Positions 15,768 through 23,961 of a stretch of DNA of 39,350 nt are shown one piece after another. Location of the stretch: positions 1 through 39,350 of the forward strand of contig CAZMXS010000046.1 in assembly GCA_964570325.1 (NCBI GenBank). The letters are read 5' to 3'. Source of the DNA: CAZMXS01 sp964570325 (lineage in GTDB: Bacteria > Verrucomicrobiota > Kiritimatiellia > CAIQIC01 > CAZMXS01). How positions within the stretch are numbered: position 1 is the stretch's first letter; each line of letters opens with the position of its first letter. The notes beneath the pieces are model-generated. The model was not told the DNA's origin, made no database searches, and worked only from the letters and a program-made list of their open reading frames with translations. Made by a program: the position numbers and the translations under genes.

Positions 15768-15977
15768 ATGAATATTGGACAGCAGCCGATTGCTTCCGCC
15801 GACCCGGTGTACAATATCAGCGACTTGCTGCGCGCCCGAACGGCGCGCCTGCGGCGGCCGGAGGAAGAGGGCCGGCCTCCGCTGCCGGAAAAACCGGCGG
15901 TCGTGGAAAAGCCGCCGGCAGTCGAACCTGAAACGCCGCCGCCCGCGCTGGGTCGGTATATCAATGTCTGGGCCTGA
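15768..15977 (+). CDS. Small proline-rich hypothetical protein (69 aa)
   Basis: ATG at 15768 is preceded by GGAGG at 15755-15759 (8 nt spacing), which supports a real start inside a longer open frame. The product opens MNIGQQPIASADPVYNISDL, then a basic stretch LLRARTARLRRP. It continues with an acidic and proline-rich linker (EEEGRPPLPEKPAVVEKPPAVEPETPPPAL) and ends in GRYINVWA. No signal peptide or membrane segment is seen. I do not recognise the family. It could be a cytoplasmic or envelope-linked adaptor, but that is not supported by any motif. It converges on the BMP-protein gene, whose stop is 74 bp away. Confidence 0.5.
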   Translation: MNIGQQPIASADPVYNISDLLRARTARLRRPEEEGRPPLPEKPAVVEKPPAVEPETPPPALGRYINVWA

Positions 15978-16051
15978 ATGGCGGCGGGCGGCCTGTTCAA
16001 GCAATCATTTTCAGACGGGCAGGCTGCGGATGCCGACTGCGCCGTCCGGAT

Positions 16052-17089
16052 CTACTTTGCGCGCCAGCCGGTTTTCAGTTTGCCGGACTTGATCTGGTCC
16101 TGGATTTCGATCAAGTCCTGCTTGATTCGCTCCGGAATGTCTGGCTCGAAATTATGGAACGGCGCCAGCCCGACACCATCGTTGGCGAGCGTTCCCACAT
16201 AGAGCGTGCCGCCTTCAAACTTGCCTTCCGCCAAATCCTTGACGACCGCATAGACTGCGTTGTCCATTTTTTTTACAACCGAGGTGATCAGGATATCCTG
16301 TTCATCCAGCAGCGAGTAGTACTGGTCCACGTCCACGCCGACGCCCCACTTGCCATGCTCTTTGGCGGCGGCCAACGCGCCATTGCCGGTCAGGCTGCCG
16401 GCGGCGAACACCACATCCGCGCCGGCGGCGATCAATTCCGCGCCCAGTTTCTTGCCGGCCTTGAAATCGGTGAAGCGCTCCGCATACAGGCCCCGGACTG
16501 TCACCGGCCGGTTGTTTTTCTCGGAGTAATATTTCACACCGGCGGCGAACGGCTCGGTGAACTGCTCGACGGTTTCGATCCGCATGCCGCCCACGAAGCC
16601 CACCATCGGGTCGGCCGGATCCTTCAAATCGGCCCAAGCCGCGGCCAGGTAGCCGGCCGGGAAGGCCGCCTCGTCCACTTGGAACGACAGGCTGCGAACA
16701 TTCGGGAGCGGAGGGTCGTACACGCCGTCCACCATCGCGAAGCGGCGCTGCGGGTGCTTGCGCGCCGCCGCGGCCATGGCATCCTTCATCAGATAGCCGA
16801 TGCCGATGATCAGGTCATAGTCGCGCCCCGCCAGGTCGTCGAGTTTGCGCAGGTGGTCCTTCGGGCTGAATGATTCGCGGAAGAAACCATAGACCTTGAA
16901 GTGGGCCATCGCCCGCTCCAAGCCCTCCTTGCAGTTCTGGTTGAAACCGGCGTCATCGAACTTGCCGCCGTCGGAAACCATTCCGACCTTGAGTTGCGGG
17001 TGTTCCGCTTCTTCGGCGGCGGTTCGGATGGCGGCTGGCCCGACGAGCGCCGTCAGGAAGCAAAGCACGCCAAACACTCTGGCTGTCAC
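16052..17089 (-). CDS. BMP/PnrA-family nucleoside-type substrate-binding protein
   Basis: The 345-residue product is a periplasmic binding protein of the basic-membrane-protein (BMP, PnrA/Med) family, whose known members bind purine nucleosides for ABC import. Features seen are KVGMVSDGGKFDDAGFNQNCKEGLERA, DYDLIIGIGYLMKDAM, RRFAMVDGVYD, PMVGFVGGMRIETVEQFTEPFAAGVKYY, and ADVVFAAGSLTGNGALAAAKEHGKWGVGVDVDQYY. It has a Sec-type N-terminus but no lipobox Cys, whereas many BMP proteins are lipoproteins. The start is GTG at 17089 with AAGGGGG about 6 nt ahead. It lies 16 bp after the molybdenum-subunit gene in the same orientation, so it is the last gene of the purine operon. No ABC permease or ATPase gene is nearby. 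Confidence 0.88.
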   Translation of the reverse strand: MTARVFGVLCFLTALVGPAAIRTAAEEAEHPQLKVGMVSDGGKFDDAGFNQNCKEGLERAMAHFKVYGFFRESFSPKDHLRKLDDLAGRDYDLIIGIGYLMKDAMAAAARKHPQRRFAMVDGVYDPPLPNVRSLSFQVDEAAFPAGYLAAAWADLKDPADPMVGFVGGMRIETVEQFTEPFAAGVKYYSEKNNRPVTVRGLYAERFTDFKAGKKLGAELIAAGADVVFAAGSLTGNGALAAAKEHGKWGVGVDVDQYYSLLDEQDILITSVVKKMDNAVYAVVKDLAEGKFEGGTLYVGTLANDGVGLAPFHNFEPDIPERIKQDLIEIQDQIKSGKLKTGWRAK

Positions 17090-17105
17090 GGTAGCCCCCT
17101 TGTTT

Positions 17106-19427
17106 TCATCCGCCCCGCAGCGCCCGCCAGACCTTTTCCGGCGTAAGCGGGCCCTCGCGCAGGCGCACCCCGGCCGCGTTGTAGAGCGCGTTGGCGATGG
17201 CCGGCAGCGGGCCGTTGATGCTGATTTCCGAAACGCTCTTCGCGCCGTACGGACCGGTTTTCTCGTAGCTCGGAACCAGAATGGTCTGCAGTTCCGGCTT
17301 GTCGCGCAGCGAAAAGAGTTTGTAGTGATTCAGCGAGGGATTCAGCATCCGGCCTTTCTCGTTGAACAGGTACTCCTCCGTCAGCGCGAAGCTGATCCCG
17401 TTCATCACCGCGCCCTCGGTCTGGCCCTCAGCCAGCTTCGGATTGATCGCCGTGCCGCAGTCCACCGCGGCGACGTATTTGAGCACGCGGATCTTGCCGG
17501 TTTCGGTGTCCACCTCGATCTCCGCGAAGTGCGCCGCGAACGGCGGCGGCGACTTGTGCGTGATATGCGAGGAAATATCCCCGATTTGGAACTGGTCCTT
17601 GGCGTAGAGCGCGTGCAGGGCGATTTGCGAATAAGTCAGCGCCGCGCTTCCGTCCTTCTTGAACACTTGCGAGTCGCGCGCCTCGAGTTCCGCCGGCGCG
17701 CAGTCCAGCATCGCGGCCGCGACCTTCAGAATCTGCTTCTTCACCTTTTCCGCGACGTTCAGCACCGCCTGGCCGCTGAGGTAGGTTGTGCTGGAAGCGT
17801 AGGCGCCGACGTCGAACGGCGTCAGGTCCGTGTCCGATGAATAGACCACCAGCTTGTCTATTGTCGTGCCGAGCGCCTCGGCCGCAATCTGCGCGAGCAC
17901 CGTATCGCTGCCCGTGCCCAGGTCGGTCGCGCCCATCAGCAGGTTGAATGAACCGTCCTCGTTCATTTTGAGCGTCGCCGCGCCCATGTCAATTTCCGGG
18001 ATGCTGGAGCCCTGCATCAGGGCCGCCATGCCGATGCCGCGGCGGTAGCGGCCGGTCTTGTCCTCCGGCCGGCCGCGTCGTTTCCAGCCGATGGCCTTCG
18101 CCCCGAGCTTGAGGCACCGATCCAGCTCGCAACTGCCGATGTACTGCGTGACGCCCGCCTTGCCTTCGCCGAGCGCGGCGAAGACCGGCGAGGTCTCGCC
18201 GGATCGGATGTGGTTCTTCAGCCGGAACTCCAGCGGGTCCATGCCGATGGCCGCCGCCAGCTCGTCCACCATGCTCTCAATCGCAAACGCCGATTGCGTT
18301 GCCCCATAGCCGCGGTACGCGCCGCCGACCGGCAGGTTGGTGTAGACGGCGCGGGCGTTAAACAGGACATTGGCGGTGCGATAGAGCGGCAGCATCTTGC
18401 TGCCGCTGTTGCAGACCACCGTCAGCGCATGCGCGCCGTAGGCGCCGGTATTGGAGATCGCGTCCAGCCCCAGCGCGGTAATGGTGCCGTCGCGTTTCGC
18501 GGCCATGCGGATGCGCATTTTTTCCGGATGGCGGGTGCGCGCGCTGATAAACTCCTCGGCCCGCGAGTAGAACATGTAGACCGGCCGTTTCGTCCGCAGG
18601 GCCAGCAGGCCGACGACGTCCTCGATCAGCACCTCCTGCTTCGCGCCGAACCCGCCGCCGATGCGCGGTTTGATGACGCGAATCTGGCGCACCGGGATTT
18701 CGAGCGTCTGCGCGACGATCCGCCGGACGTGGAACGGCACCTGCGTGCTGGTCTGGATCAGCAGGCGGCCCTCCGCGTTGATCCAGGCGAGCGCCACGTG
18801 CGGCTCGATCGGACAATGCTGGGCGTAGTGGCTGTAGTACCAGAAATCCAGCGCGGCATCGCCTTCCCGCATTCCCTGTTCGAGATTGCCGATCTCCATC
18901 GCGACCCGGGCGGCGATGTTTTTTTGCGGTTCGTAGGGGACCGGGATTACGGCCCGGGCCTCGGGCTCGTCGTGGATCACCGGCGCGCCCTCCTGCAGCG
19001 CGGCGTCAATGGACAGGACCGCCGGCAGAATCTCGTACTCGACCTTGATCGCGGCCAGCGCGGCCGCGGCAATCTCGGGTGTCTCCGCCGCGACGGCGGC
19101 GACGCGATCGCCGACGAAGCGCACCTTGCGGTCGAACATGAACGTGTCGTAGGGCGACGGCTCCGGGAACCCCTGGCCGGCGGTCGTGTGCGCCACGCGG
19201 GGCACGTTGCCGTGGTACAGCACCGCGTGCACGCCCGGCATTCGCTCCGCCGCGCTGATGTCCATGGACTTGATCAACGCATGGGCGTGCGGGCTCCAGA
19301 GAAACCGCGCTGTGAGGGCGTCTTCCGGCTTGAAGTCCGAGACGAACAGCGGCTTGCCCAGCGCCAGCGCGAGGGCGTCAATTTTCTTCACCGACTGGTT
19401 GACCACTTTGAAAGCGCGTTTAGGCAT
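17106..19427 (-). CDS. Xanthine dehydrogenase-like molybdopterin-binding subunit
   Basis: This 773-residue catalytic subunit belongs to the xanthine dehydrogenase / aldehyde oxidase family of molybdenum hydroxylases, similar in size to E. coli XdhA. The a/b hammerhead domain occupies about residues 15-130 (KPLFVSDF, ALIKSMDISAAERMPGVHAV, VRFVGDRVAAVAAET). The Moco-binding domain shows GGGFGAKQ (about residue 255), GGAYRGYGATQ (about 368), GATDLGTGSDTV and GAKSVSEIS, where E734 is at the place of the catalytic base. Substrate residues are not identified, so hypoxanthine/xanthine is inferred from the neighbouring purine genes. The ATG overlaps the iron-sulfur gene by 8 bp and has GGGGAGG 6 nt upstream. 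No xdhC-type Moco chaperone is in the window. Confidence 0.93.
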   Translation of the reverse strand: MPKRAFKVVNQSVKKIDALALALGKPLFVSDFKPEDALTARFLWSPHAHALIKSMDISAAERMPGVHAVLYHGNVPRVAHTTAGQGFPEPSPYDTFMFDRKVRFVGDRVAAVAAETPEIAAAALAAIKVEYEILPAVLSIDAALQEGAPVIHDEPEARAVIPVPYEPQKNIAARVAMEIGNLEQGMREGDAALDFWYYSHYAQHCPIEPHVALAWINAEGRLLIQTSTQVPFHVRRIVAQTLEIPVRQIRVIKPRIGGGFGAKQEVLIEDVVGLLALRTKRPVYMFYSRAEEFISARTRHPEKMRIRMAAKRDGTITALGLDAISNTGAYGAHALTVVCNSGSKMLPLYRTANVLFNARAVYTNLPVGGAYRGYGATQSAFAIESMVDELAAAIGMDPLEFRLKNHIRSGETSPVFAALGEGKAGVTQYIGSCELDRCLKLGAKAIGWKRRGRPEDKTGRYRRGIGMAALMQGSSIPEIDMGAATLKMNEDGSFNLLMGATDLGTGSDTVLAQIAAEALGTTIDKLVVYSSDTDLTPFDVGAYASSTTYLSGQAVLNVAEKVKKQILKVAAAMLDCAPAELEARDSQVFKKDGSAALTYSQIALHALYAKDQFQIGDISSHITHKSPPPFAAHFAEIEVDTETGKIRVLKYVAAVDCGTAINPKLAEGQTEGAVMNGISFALTEEYLFNEKGRMLNPSLNHYKLFSLRDKPELQTILVPSYEKTGPYGAKSVSEISINGPLPAIANALYNAAGVRLREGPLTPEKVWRALRGG

Positions 19428-19914
19428 GGGGCACCTCCCCGGCCGCGGGCGCGAGCCCGGCGACGCGTTTGACTGCCGCCCAGATTTTTTCGTAGCCGGT
19501 GCAGCGGCACAGGTTGCCGTCCATGTGCACCCGGATATCCTCCTCGGTCGGCCGCGGGTTGGCGTCGAGCAGGGCTTTGGCCGCCAGAATCATGCCCGGC
19601 GTACAGTAGCCGCACTGGCCGGCCCCCTCCTCAACCAGCGCCTGCTGCAGCGCGTGCGGGCGCTCAAAATCGCCGACGCCCTCGATCGTGGTGACCGCGC
19701 GCCCGTCCGCCTGGAAGGCAAACATCAGACAGGACAGGACCGCCTGGCCATCGAGCAGCACCGTGCAGGCGCCGCAACTGCCTTCGTTGCAACCTTCCTT
19801 GACCCCGCGATAACCCGCGCGCCGGAGCAGCGCGAGCAGTTTTTCCCGGGGTTCGATCTCAAATTCCCGGGCTACGCCGTTCAGCTTGAAGCGAATCGTC
19901 TTTTTCGCGCTCAT
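19420..19914 (-). CDS. Xanthine dehydrogenase-like [2Fe-2S] subunit
   Basis: The 164-residue electron-transfer subunit has two clusters. The plant-ferredoxin-like motif is EGCNEGSCGACTVLLDG with a fourth Cys in VLSC. The helical domain carries GQCGYCTPGM and NLCRCTGY. This is the standard small subunit of three-subunit molybdenum hydroxylases. The start ATG 19914 (MSAKKTIRFKLNG) follows the FAD-subunit stop by one base. The frame is open further upstream to 20193, but that part lies over the FAD gene in another frame and is compositionally a shadow. Its stop overlaps the start of the molybdenum subunit, giving tight coupling of the three subunits. Confidence 0.96.
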   Translation of the reverse strand: MSAKKTIRFKLNGVAREFEIEPREKLLALLRRAGYRGVKEGCNEGSCGACTVLLDGQAVLSCLMFAFQADGRAVTTIEGVGDFERPHALQQALVEEGAGQCGYCTPGMILAAKALLDANPRPTEEDIRVHMDGNLCRCTGYEKIWAAVKRVAGLAPAAGEVPHA

Positions 19915-19915
19915 T

Positions 19916-20752
19916 TCAGCTCCTTTCCGCTTCCGCCGTCGCGGCGGCCAGCGCGTCGCGAATGGCAACCCGGACCAGGTGGCCGGTGTATTCCTCGCTG
20001 ACGCCGTCCGCCGCGCGCGCCTTGAGTCCGGCGGTCGCGGCGGCGGCCGCCGCCGGGAAAACCCCGGCGGCCGGGTTCTGTCCAACCAACGCCGCTTCGG
20101 CGGCCGGCAGGCGCGCCGGGAACGGCAGAGCCGCGCCGGCGGCCACGCGGGCGCGCTTGATTTTCCCGCCTTCCAATTCCAACCACGCGGCAACCGTTGC
20201 CTGGCTGAAACCGGAGTGGGTGCGGGTTTCCTTATGGTAGCCGAAGCCCTGGCCGGCGGCCAGCGGGCGGATCCGCACCTGGGTCAGCAAGTCGCCGGGC
20301 TGGAACAGCCGGAACGGCTGCTTGGCAAAAAACTCGTCGGCGGCGATGGTCCGGCTGGCGCCGTTGGCGATCACCAGCTCCGCTCCGAGCGCCAGCAGCG
20401 CCACGGGGAAATCCGCCCACGGGAACACGCGCACGATGTTGCCGCCCAGCGTTGCCATGTTGCGGATCGGCTGGGTCACGAAGCGCAGCGCGACCCGATC
20501 GAGCACCCAACCGGCCGCGTGGTGCGCCTGCAAAGCGGCCACCGGCGTTACGGCGCCAATCTCAAACCCATCGCCCTCCAGCCGCACGCCCGCCAGGCCC
20601 AGCCGGGTAATGTCCACGGCGGTCTGGTCCGCGCCCGCGGCGACAAACAGCGCCGCGGTGCCGCCGGCAATGGGCTGGCCGGCCGGGCCCAGCTCGCGCA
20701 GCATCCCGCAGGCCTCGTTCAGCCGTGTGGGAATCTTGAAATCAATGAACAT
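19916..20752 (-). CDS. Xanthine dehydrogenase-like FAD-binding subunit
   Basis: This 278-residue FAD subunit is of the molybdopterin-dehydrogenase FAD-binding type and passes electrons to NAD+ or another acceptor. The FAD motifs are PIAGGTAALFV (the PP-loop region) and IRNMATLGGNIV with the conserved TLGGN. The C-terminal CO-dehydrogenase-flavoprotein-like domain begins near KETRTHSGFSQATVAAW. The start ATG 20752 (MFIDFKIPT) has GAGGATGCC upstream. A much longer open frame to 21595 runs antisense-in-frame through the deaminase gene and is rejected. The C-terminal third is unusually Ala-rich (GVFPAAAAAATAGL) but stays in frame. Confidence 0.94.
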   Translation of the reverse strand: MFIDFKIPTRLNEACGMLRELGPAGQPIAGGTAALFVAAGADQTAVDITRLGLAGVRLEGDGFEIGAVTPVAALQAHHAAGWVLDRVALRFVTQPIRNMATLGGNIVRVFPWADFPVALLALGAELVIANGASRTIAADEFFAKQPFRLFQPGDLLTQVRIRPLAAGQGFGYHKETRTHSGFSQATVAAWLELEGGKIKRARVAAGAALPFPARLPAAEAALVGQNPAAGVFPAAAAAATAGLKARAADGVSEEYTGHLVRVAIRDALAAATAEAERS

Positions 20753-20777
20753 GGCATCCTCCTCGCTTTGCTTCTGG

Positions 20778-22202
20778 CTACCGGTACGACAGTTTCCGTT
20801 TCTTCTCGCAGGCGCTGAGCACTCGATCCGCGACGCGGTTGGCCCGCTCGACCAGTTCCGCCTCCGGGACGCCGACCAGGGCGCCTTCCTCGACCAGCAC
20901 CTTGCCGGCGACGATCGTATATTCCGCGCGCGGACCCGCGCCGCAAAACAACACGGCCGAGGCCGGATCCGCCAGCGCGCCGGCGTATTCCAGCCGGTCG
21001 AGCCGGAACATGGCGACGTCCGCGGCGCCGCCGGGTTTGAGTTCGCCAATCTCGGGCTGGCCGAGAATGGCCGCGCCGCCGCGCGTGGCCATGTGCAGCA
21101 CCCGTTGCGGCGGCATGGCCGCCACGCCGGTGCCGACCCGGTGGACCAGCAGGGCCATCTGCATCTCGCGCAAAAAATTGGATGAGTCGTTGCTGGCGCT
21201 GCCGTCCACCGCCAGCCCGACCCGCACGCCCGCCTCCAGCATCTTGGGAATCGGCGCGATCCCGGATCCGAGCCGCAGGTTTGAGGTCGGACAATGCGCC
21301 ACGCCGGTCTGCGTCGCGGCCAGGCGCTTGATTTCCGCGTCGTTGAAATAAATGCCGTGCGCATACCAAACGTCCGGCCCGACCCACCCGACCTCCTCCA
21401 TGTAATCCAGCGGCCGTTTCCCAAGCTTTTGCAGACAGAAGTCCTCTTCGTCTTTTGTCTCGCACAAGTGCGTATGCAGGAAAACCTTCTGGCGCCGCGC
21501 GTATTCGGCGGTTTCTTTGAGCAGCTCCGTGGTGACGGAAAACGGGGAACAGGGCGCGAGGATGATGCGACACATCGCGAACGGCTTGGGATCATGGTAC
21601 TTCCGGATCAGCCGGTCGCAGTCCGCGATGATTTCCTCGGGAGTCTGCACCACGTCGTCCGGCGGGAGCCCGCCATTGGAACGGCCGCGGCTCATGCTGC
21701 CGCGCGTGGGGTGGAACCGCATCCCCATCTTTCGGGCCGTTTCGATTTCGATGTCCAGCAATTCGCGCGGGGCGCTTTTCGGAAAGAGGTAGAAGTGGTC
21801 GGTCGTGGTCGTGCAGCCGGAAAGGAGCAGTTCGCCCAGGCCCACCTGCGTGCTGACCTCGACCGCTTCGGGCGTGAGCTCGCGCCAGACCTCGTAGAGA
21901 TCCAGCAGCCAGTCGAACAGTTTGGCGTTCTGGACCCTTGGAATGTTGCGGGTCAGCGTTTGGTAGAGATGATGATGCGTGTTGATAAAGCCGGGGTAGA
22001 CGACGCAGCGCGAGCCATCAATGACGGTGGTTGCGGCCGGTTTGCCGGGGCGGGCCGGCGGCGGCGGCGCCGGGGGCGGGGCGGCAGGTCGAATATCGGC
22101 GATCTTGCCGTCCGCGATGTGCAGGTCCACGTTCTGGCGGGGTTTTTCGCCCGCGACCATCGTCACCAGCGTGTGAATGTTCCGAATCAGCAATTGCGCC
22201 AT
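20778..22202 (-). CDS. 8-oxoguanine/guanine deaminase-type amidohydrolase
   Basis: The 474-residue product is a metal-dependent amidohydrolase. Metal and catalytic motifs are FINTHHHLYQTLTR (HxH), FLHTHLCETKDEED (His and Glu), WYAHGIYFND (His) and GLAVDGSASNDSSN (Asp). The segments LLSGCTTTTDHFYLFP and TRGSMSRGRSNGGLPPDDVVQTPEEI closely resemble 8-oxoguanine deaminases, a group once misnamed hydroxydechloroatrazine hydrolases. The expected reaction is 8-oxoguanine to urate, or guanine to xanthine. Both fit a cluster with a xanthine dehydrogenase-like enzyme. The ATG at 22202 is chosen because AGGAGG lies 6 nt before it; the frame also has GTG at 22208. It is the first gene of the purine operon. 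A Pro/Ala-rich insert (about residues 41-52) is unusual. Confidence 0.88.
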   Translation of the reverse strand: MAQLLIRNIHTLVTMVAGEKPRQNVDLHIADGKIADIRPAAPPPAPPPPARPGKPAATTVIDGSRCVVYPGFINTHHHLYQTLTRNIPRVQNAKLFDWLLDLYEVWRELTPEAVEVSTQVGLGELLLSGCTTTTDHFYLFPKSAPRELLDIEIETARKMGMRFHPTRGSMSRGRSNGGLPPDDVVQTPEEIIADCDRLIRKYHDPKPFAMCRIILAPCSPFSVTTELLKETAEYARRQKVFLHTHLCETKDEEDFCLQKLGKRPLDYMEEVGWVGPDVWYAHGIYFNDAEIKRLAATQTGVAHCPTSNLRLGSGIAPIPKMLEAGVRVGLAVDGSASNDSSNFLREMQMALLVHRVGTGVAAMPPQRVLHMATRGGAAILGQPEIGELKPGGAADVAMFRLDRLEYAGALADPASAVLFCGAGPRAEYTIVAGKVLVEEGALVGVPEAELVERANRVADRVLSACEKKRKLSYR

Positions 22203-22283
22203 GGACACCTCCTCAATCTGCCGGGAACGGCCTTATCAGCATACCGGTCAGCCGCCCCGGTGTAAAGGCGCCGCCGAAACGCC

Positions 22284-22316
22284 CCACGGAGCGCGGGGAT
22301 TCTGCCCGCTTGCCCC
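22284..22316. repeat. Dispersed ACGGAG...CGCTTGCCC element, copy 1
   Basis: A 30-nt core at 22287-22316 matches the core at 28829-28858 at 23 of 30 positions without gaps. It contains a small hairpin (GCGGG...CCCGC). It lies in the 179-bp gap upstream of the deaminase operon. Its first 14 bases, CCACGGAGCGCGGG, recur exactly at 26181-26194. Confidence 0.5.
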
Positions 22317-22381
22317 ATTCCCAACTTCTGCCTTAATTTGCACCGGCAAAGATATCCGTGCTTCCAGCGCCTGTCGGCGCG

Positions 22382-22939
22382 CTAAAACTTCACCTGCGGC
22401 GCCTTCTGCGCGCCCTCGGCGGCCTCGAAATACACGTCGCGCTTTTGGAACCCCAAAAGGCCGGCGAACAGCGCGGCGGGGAAACGGCGCACCGCCATGT
22501 TGTAGTCGCGGACGGTCTCGTTGTAACGGCGCCGCTCGACGGCAATGCGGTTTTCCGTGCCGGACAACTCATCCTGCAAGGCGATGAAGTTTTGGTTGGC
22601 CTTGAGCTCGGGGTAGTTCTCCGAAATGACCATCAGCTTGCTCAAGGTGCTTTCAAGCTGGTTGGCCGCCTGAATCTTCGCCTCCGGGGTTTGGGCGGAG
22701 GCCCACTGGCTGCGCAGCCGGGTGACCTCCTCGAAAACGCCGGACTCGTGCTTGGCATAGCCCTGCACGGTGGCGACCAGATTCGGGATCAGGTCGTAGC
22801 GGCGCTGGAGCACCGTTTCCACCTGCGCCCAGGAGCTGTCAATAGACTCGTCCAGGTTGACCAGCTTGTTGTATTGCCCACATCCCACCAGCCCCGCCAG
22901 AACCAACACCACGATGATGACAATGCCGACTTTACCCAT
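22382..22939 (-). CDS. lemA: LemA family protein, possible lipoprotein
   Basis: The 185-residue product has the LemA architecture: a short N-terminal membrane segment (VGIVIIVVLVLAGLVGC) and a helical-bundle domain. Family signatures are YNKLVNLDESIDSSWAQVETVLQRRYDLIPNLVATVQGYAKHE, the stretch ISENYPELKANQNF, and RIAVERRRYNETVRDYNMAVRRFP. LVGC is a good lipobox, so it may be an outer- or inner-membrane lipoprotein instead of a single-pass protein. ATG at 22939 is chosen because AAGGAG lies 8 nt before it; an ATG two codons earlier is only 2 nt from that site. It follows the TPM gene on the same strand after 137 bp. LemA next to TPM-domain genes is a recurrent envelope pair of unclear function. 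Confidence 0.93.
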   Translation of the reverse strand: MGKVGIVIIVVLVLAGLVGCGQYNKLVNLDESIDSSWAQVETVLQRRYDLIPNLVATVQGYAKHESGVFEEVTRLRSQWASAQTPEAKIQAANQLESTLSKLMVISENYPELKANQNFIALQDELSGTENRIAVERRRYNETVRDYNMAVRRFPAALFAGLLGFQKRDVYFEAAEGAQKAPQVKF

Positions 22940-23076
22940 GGTCATGTCTCCTTATTTGAAGGGTGAATGGGGGATGCGCAAGCGTGACCGGCAAATGCAA
23001 AAAAAGGAACCGGAGATCGCATTGTGGATTTCATTTTTTTGTTTTCACCAATGCGCATGCCGTCTTTACCATTCGC

Positions 23077-23853
23077 TTACCAACTGCGGCTGGCCCCGCC
23101 GCCGCCGGAACTGCCTCCGCCGCCGCCGCTGAAACCGCCGCCCCCGGAGGACCAGCCGCTGCTCCAGCTCCCTCTGCGCCCGCGCCCGCCCGGCCGGCCC
23201 CAGCCCTGGACGATCGAAAGAATGACAATTCCGACGATGATAAAGAAGAAAATCAAAGCGATGATGCCTGAAATCGTGTCATCGGCCGCGGCAGCCGCAT
23301 TGGTGGCCGAGGCCGCGGCGGCCAATTCCGGCGGCAGGTTGGTCAGCGCGACTCCGGCCTCGTTGGCCGCGATGACCGCCAGATAATCCGCGCCGTGCGT
23401 CAGCCCTTCGGCGATCTGACCGTTCTTGAACCAGGGAATCACCTGTTCATCCAGGATTCGGCCGGTCTTGGCGTCCGGCAATGCGCCCTCGAGCCCGTAT
23501 CCGACCTCGATCCGCACCTTGCGGTCCTCCACCGCCATAATGAGCAGCAGGCCGTTGTCCTTGCCTTTCTGGCCGATTTTCCATTTCTGGAACAAGCGGT
23601 TCGCGAAATCGTTGATCTCGCCGCCTTCCAACGATTTCAAGGTCACGACGAAAATCTGGGCGGTCGTCTTGTCCTGTACTTCCTTGAGGCGGTTATCCAG
23701 GGCGGCCCGGTTCGAGGGCGTGAAGATGCCGGCAAAGTCGCTGACCCAGCCCTGCGGCACAAGGCGGTTGAGCAGCTCATCGGAACTTTCAGCGCAGACA
23801 GCGGCCGGCAACAAAAGCCAGGCCAAAAGGAAAAACCGGCCGACGGTTTTCAT
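23077..23853 (-). CDS. TPM-domain membrane protein (YgcG type)
   Basis: The 258-residue protein has a signal peptide (MKTVGRFFLLAWLLLPAAVCAES) and a TPM domain (about residues 38-175). The domain contains VSDFAGIFTPSNRAALDNRLKEVQDKTTAQIFVVTLKSLEG, DNGLLLIMAVEDRKVRIEVGYGLEGALPDAKTGRIL, and an acidic pocket typical of the fold. A membrane helix (GIIALIFFFIIVGIVILSIVQGW) follows, then a Gly/Ser-rich tail ending in SW, as in YgcG proteins. TPM domains have been tied to photosystem repair in plants and to acid phosphatase activity; the bacterial role is unsettled. The ATG at 23853 is the first codon after the divergent promoter space. The open frame to 24456 covers the sigma-factor gene on the other strand and is rejected. 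Confidence 0.92.
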   Translation of the reverse strand: MKTVGRFFLLAWLLLPAAVCAESSDELLNRLVPQGWVSDFAGIFTPSNRAALDNRLKEVQDKTTAQIFVVTLKSLEGGEINDFANRLFQKWKIGQKGKDNGLLLIMAVEDRKVRIEVGYGLEGALPDAKTGRILDEQVIPWFKNGQIAEGLTHGADYLAVIAANEAGVALTNLPPELAAAASATNAAAAADDTISGIIALIFFFIIVGIVILSIVQGWGRPGGRGRRGSWSSGWSSGGGGFSGGGGGSSGGGGASRSW

Positions 23854-23961
23854 GCGCGTACTGTATGGATTCGCCCCGCAACCTGTCAACGGCGCAGAAA
23901 TTTCATCTTTTTTGTCCAAAAACGACCCGTAAATGGAAGATGATGGTGGAGGCACGATGCC

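Noticed and set aside
18210..19472. 420-codon plus-strand open frame opposite the molybdenum subunit
   Set aside because: Shadow of a well-supported gene with all family motifs on the other strand.
21294..22265. 323-codon plus-strand open frame opposite the deaminase
   Set aside because: Antisense to an amidohydrolase with intact metal-binding motifs.
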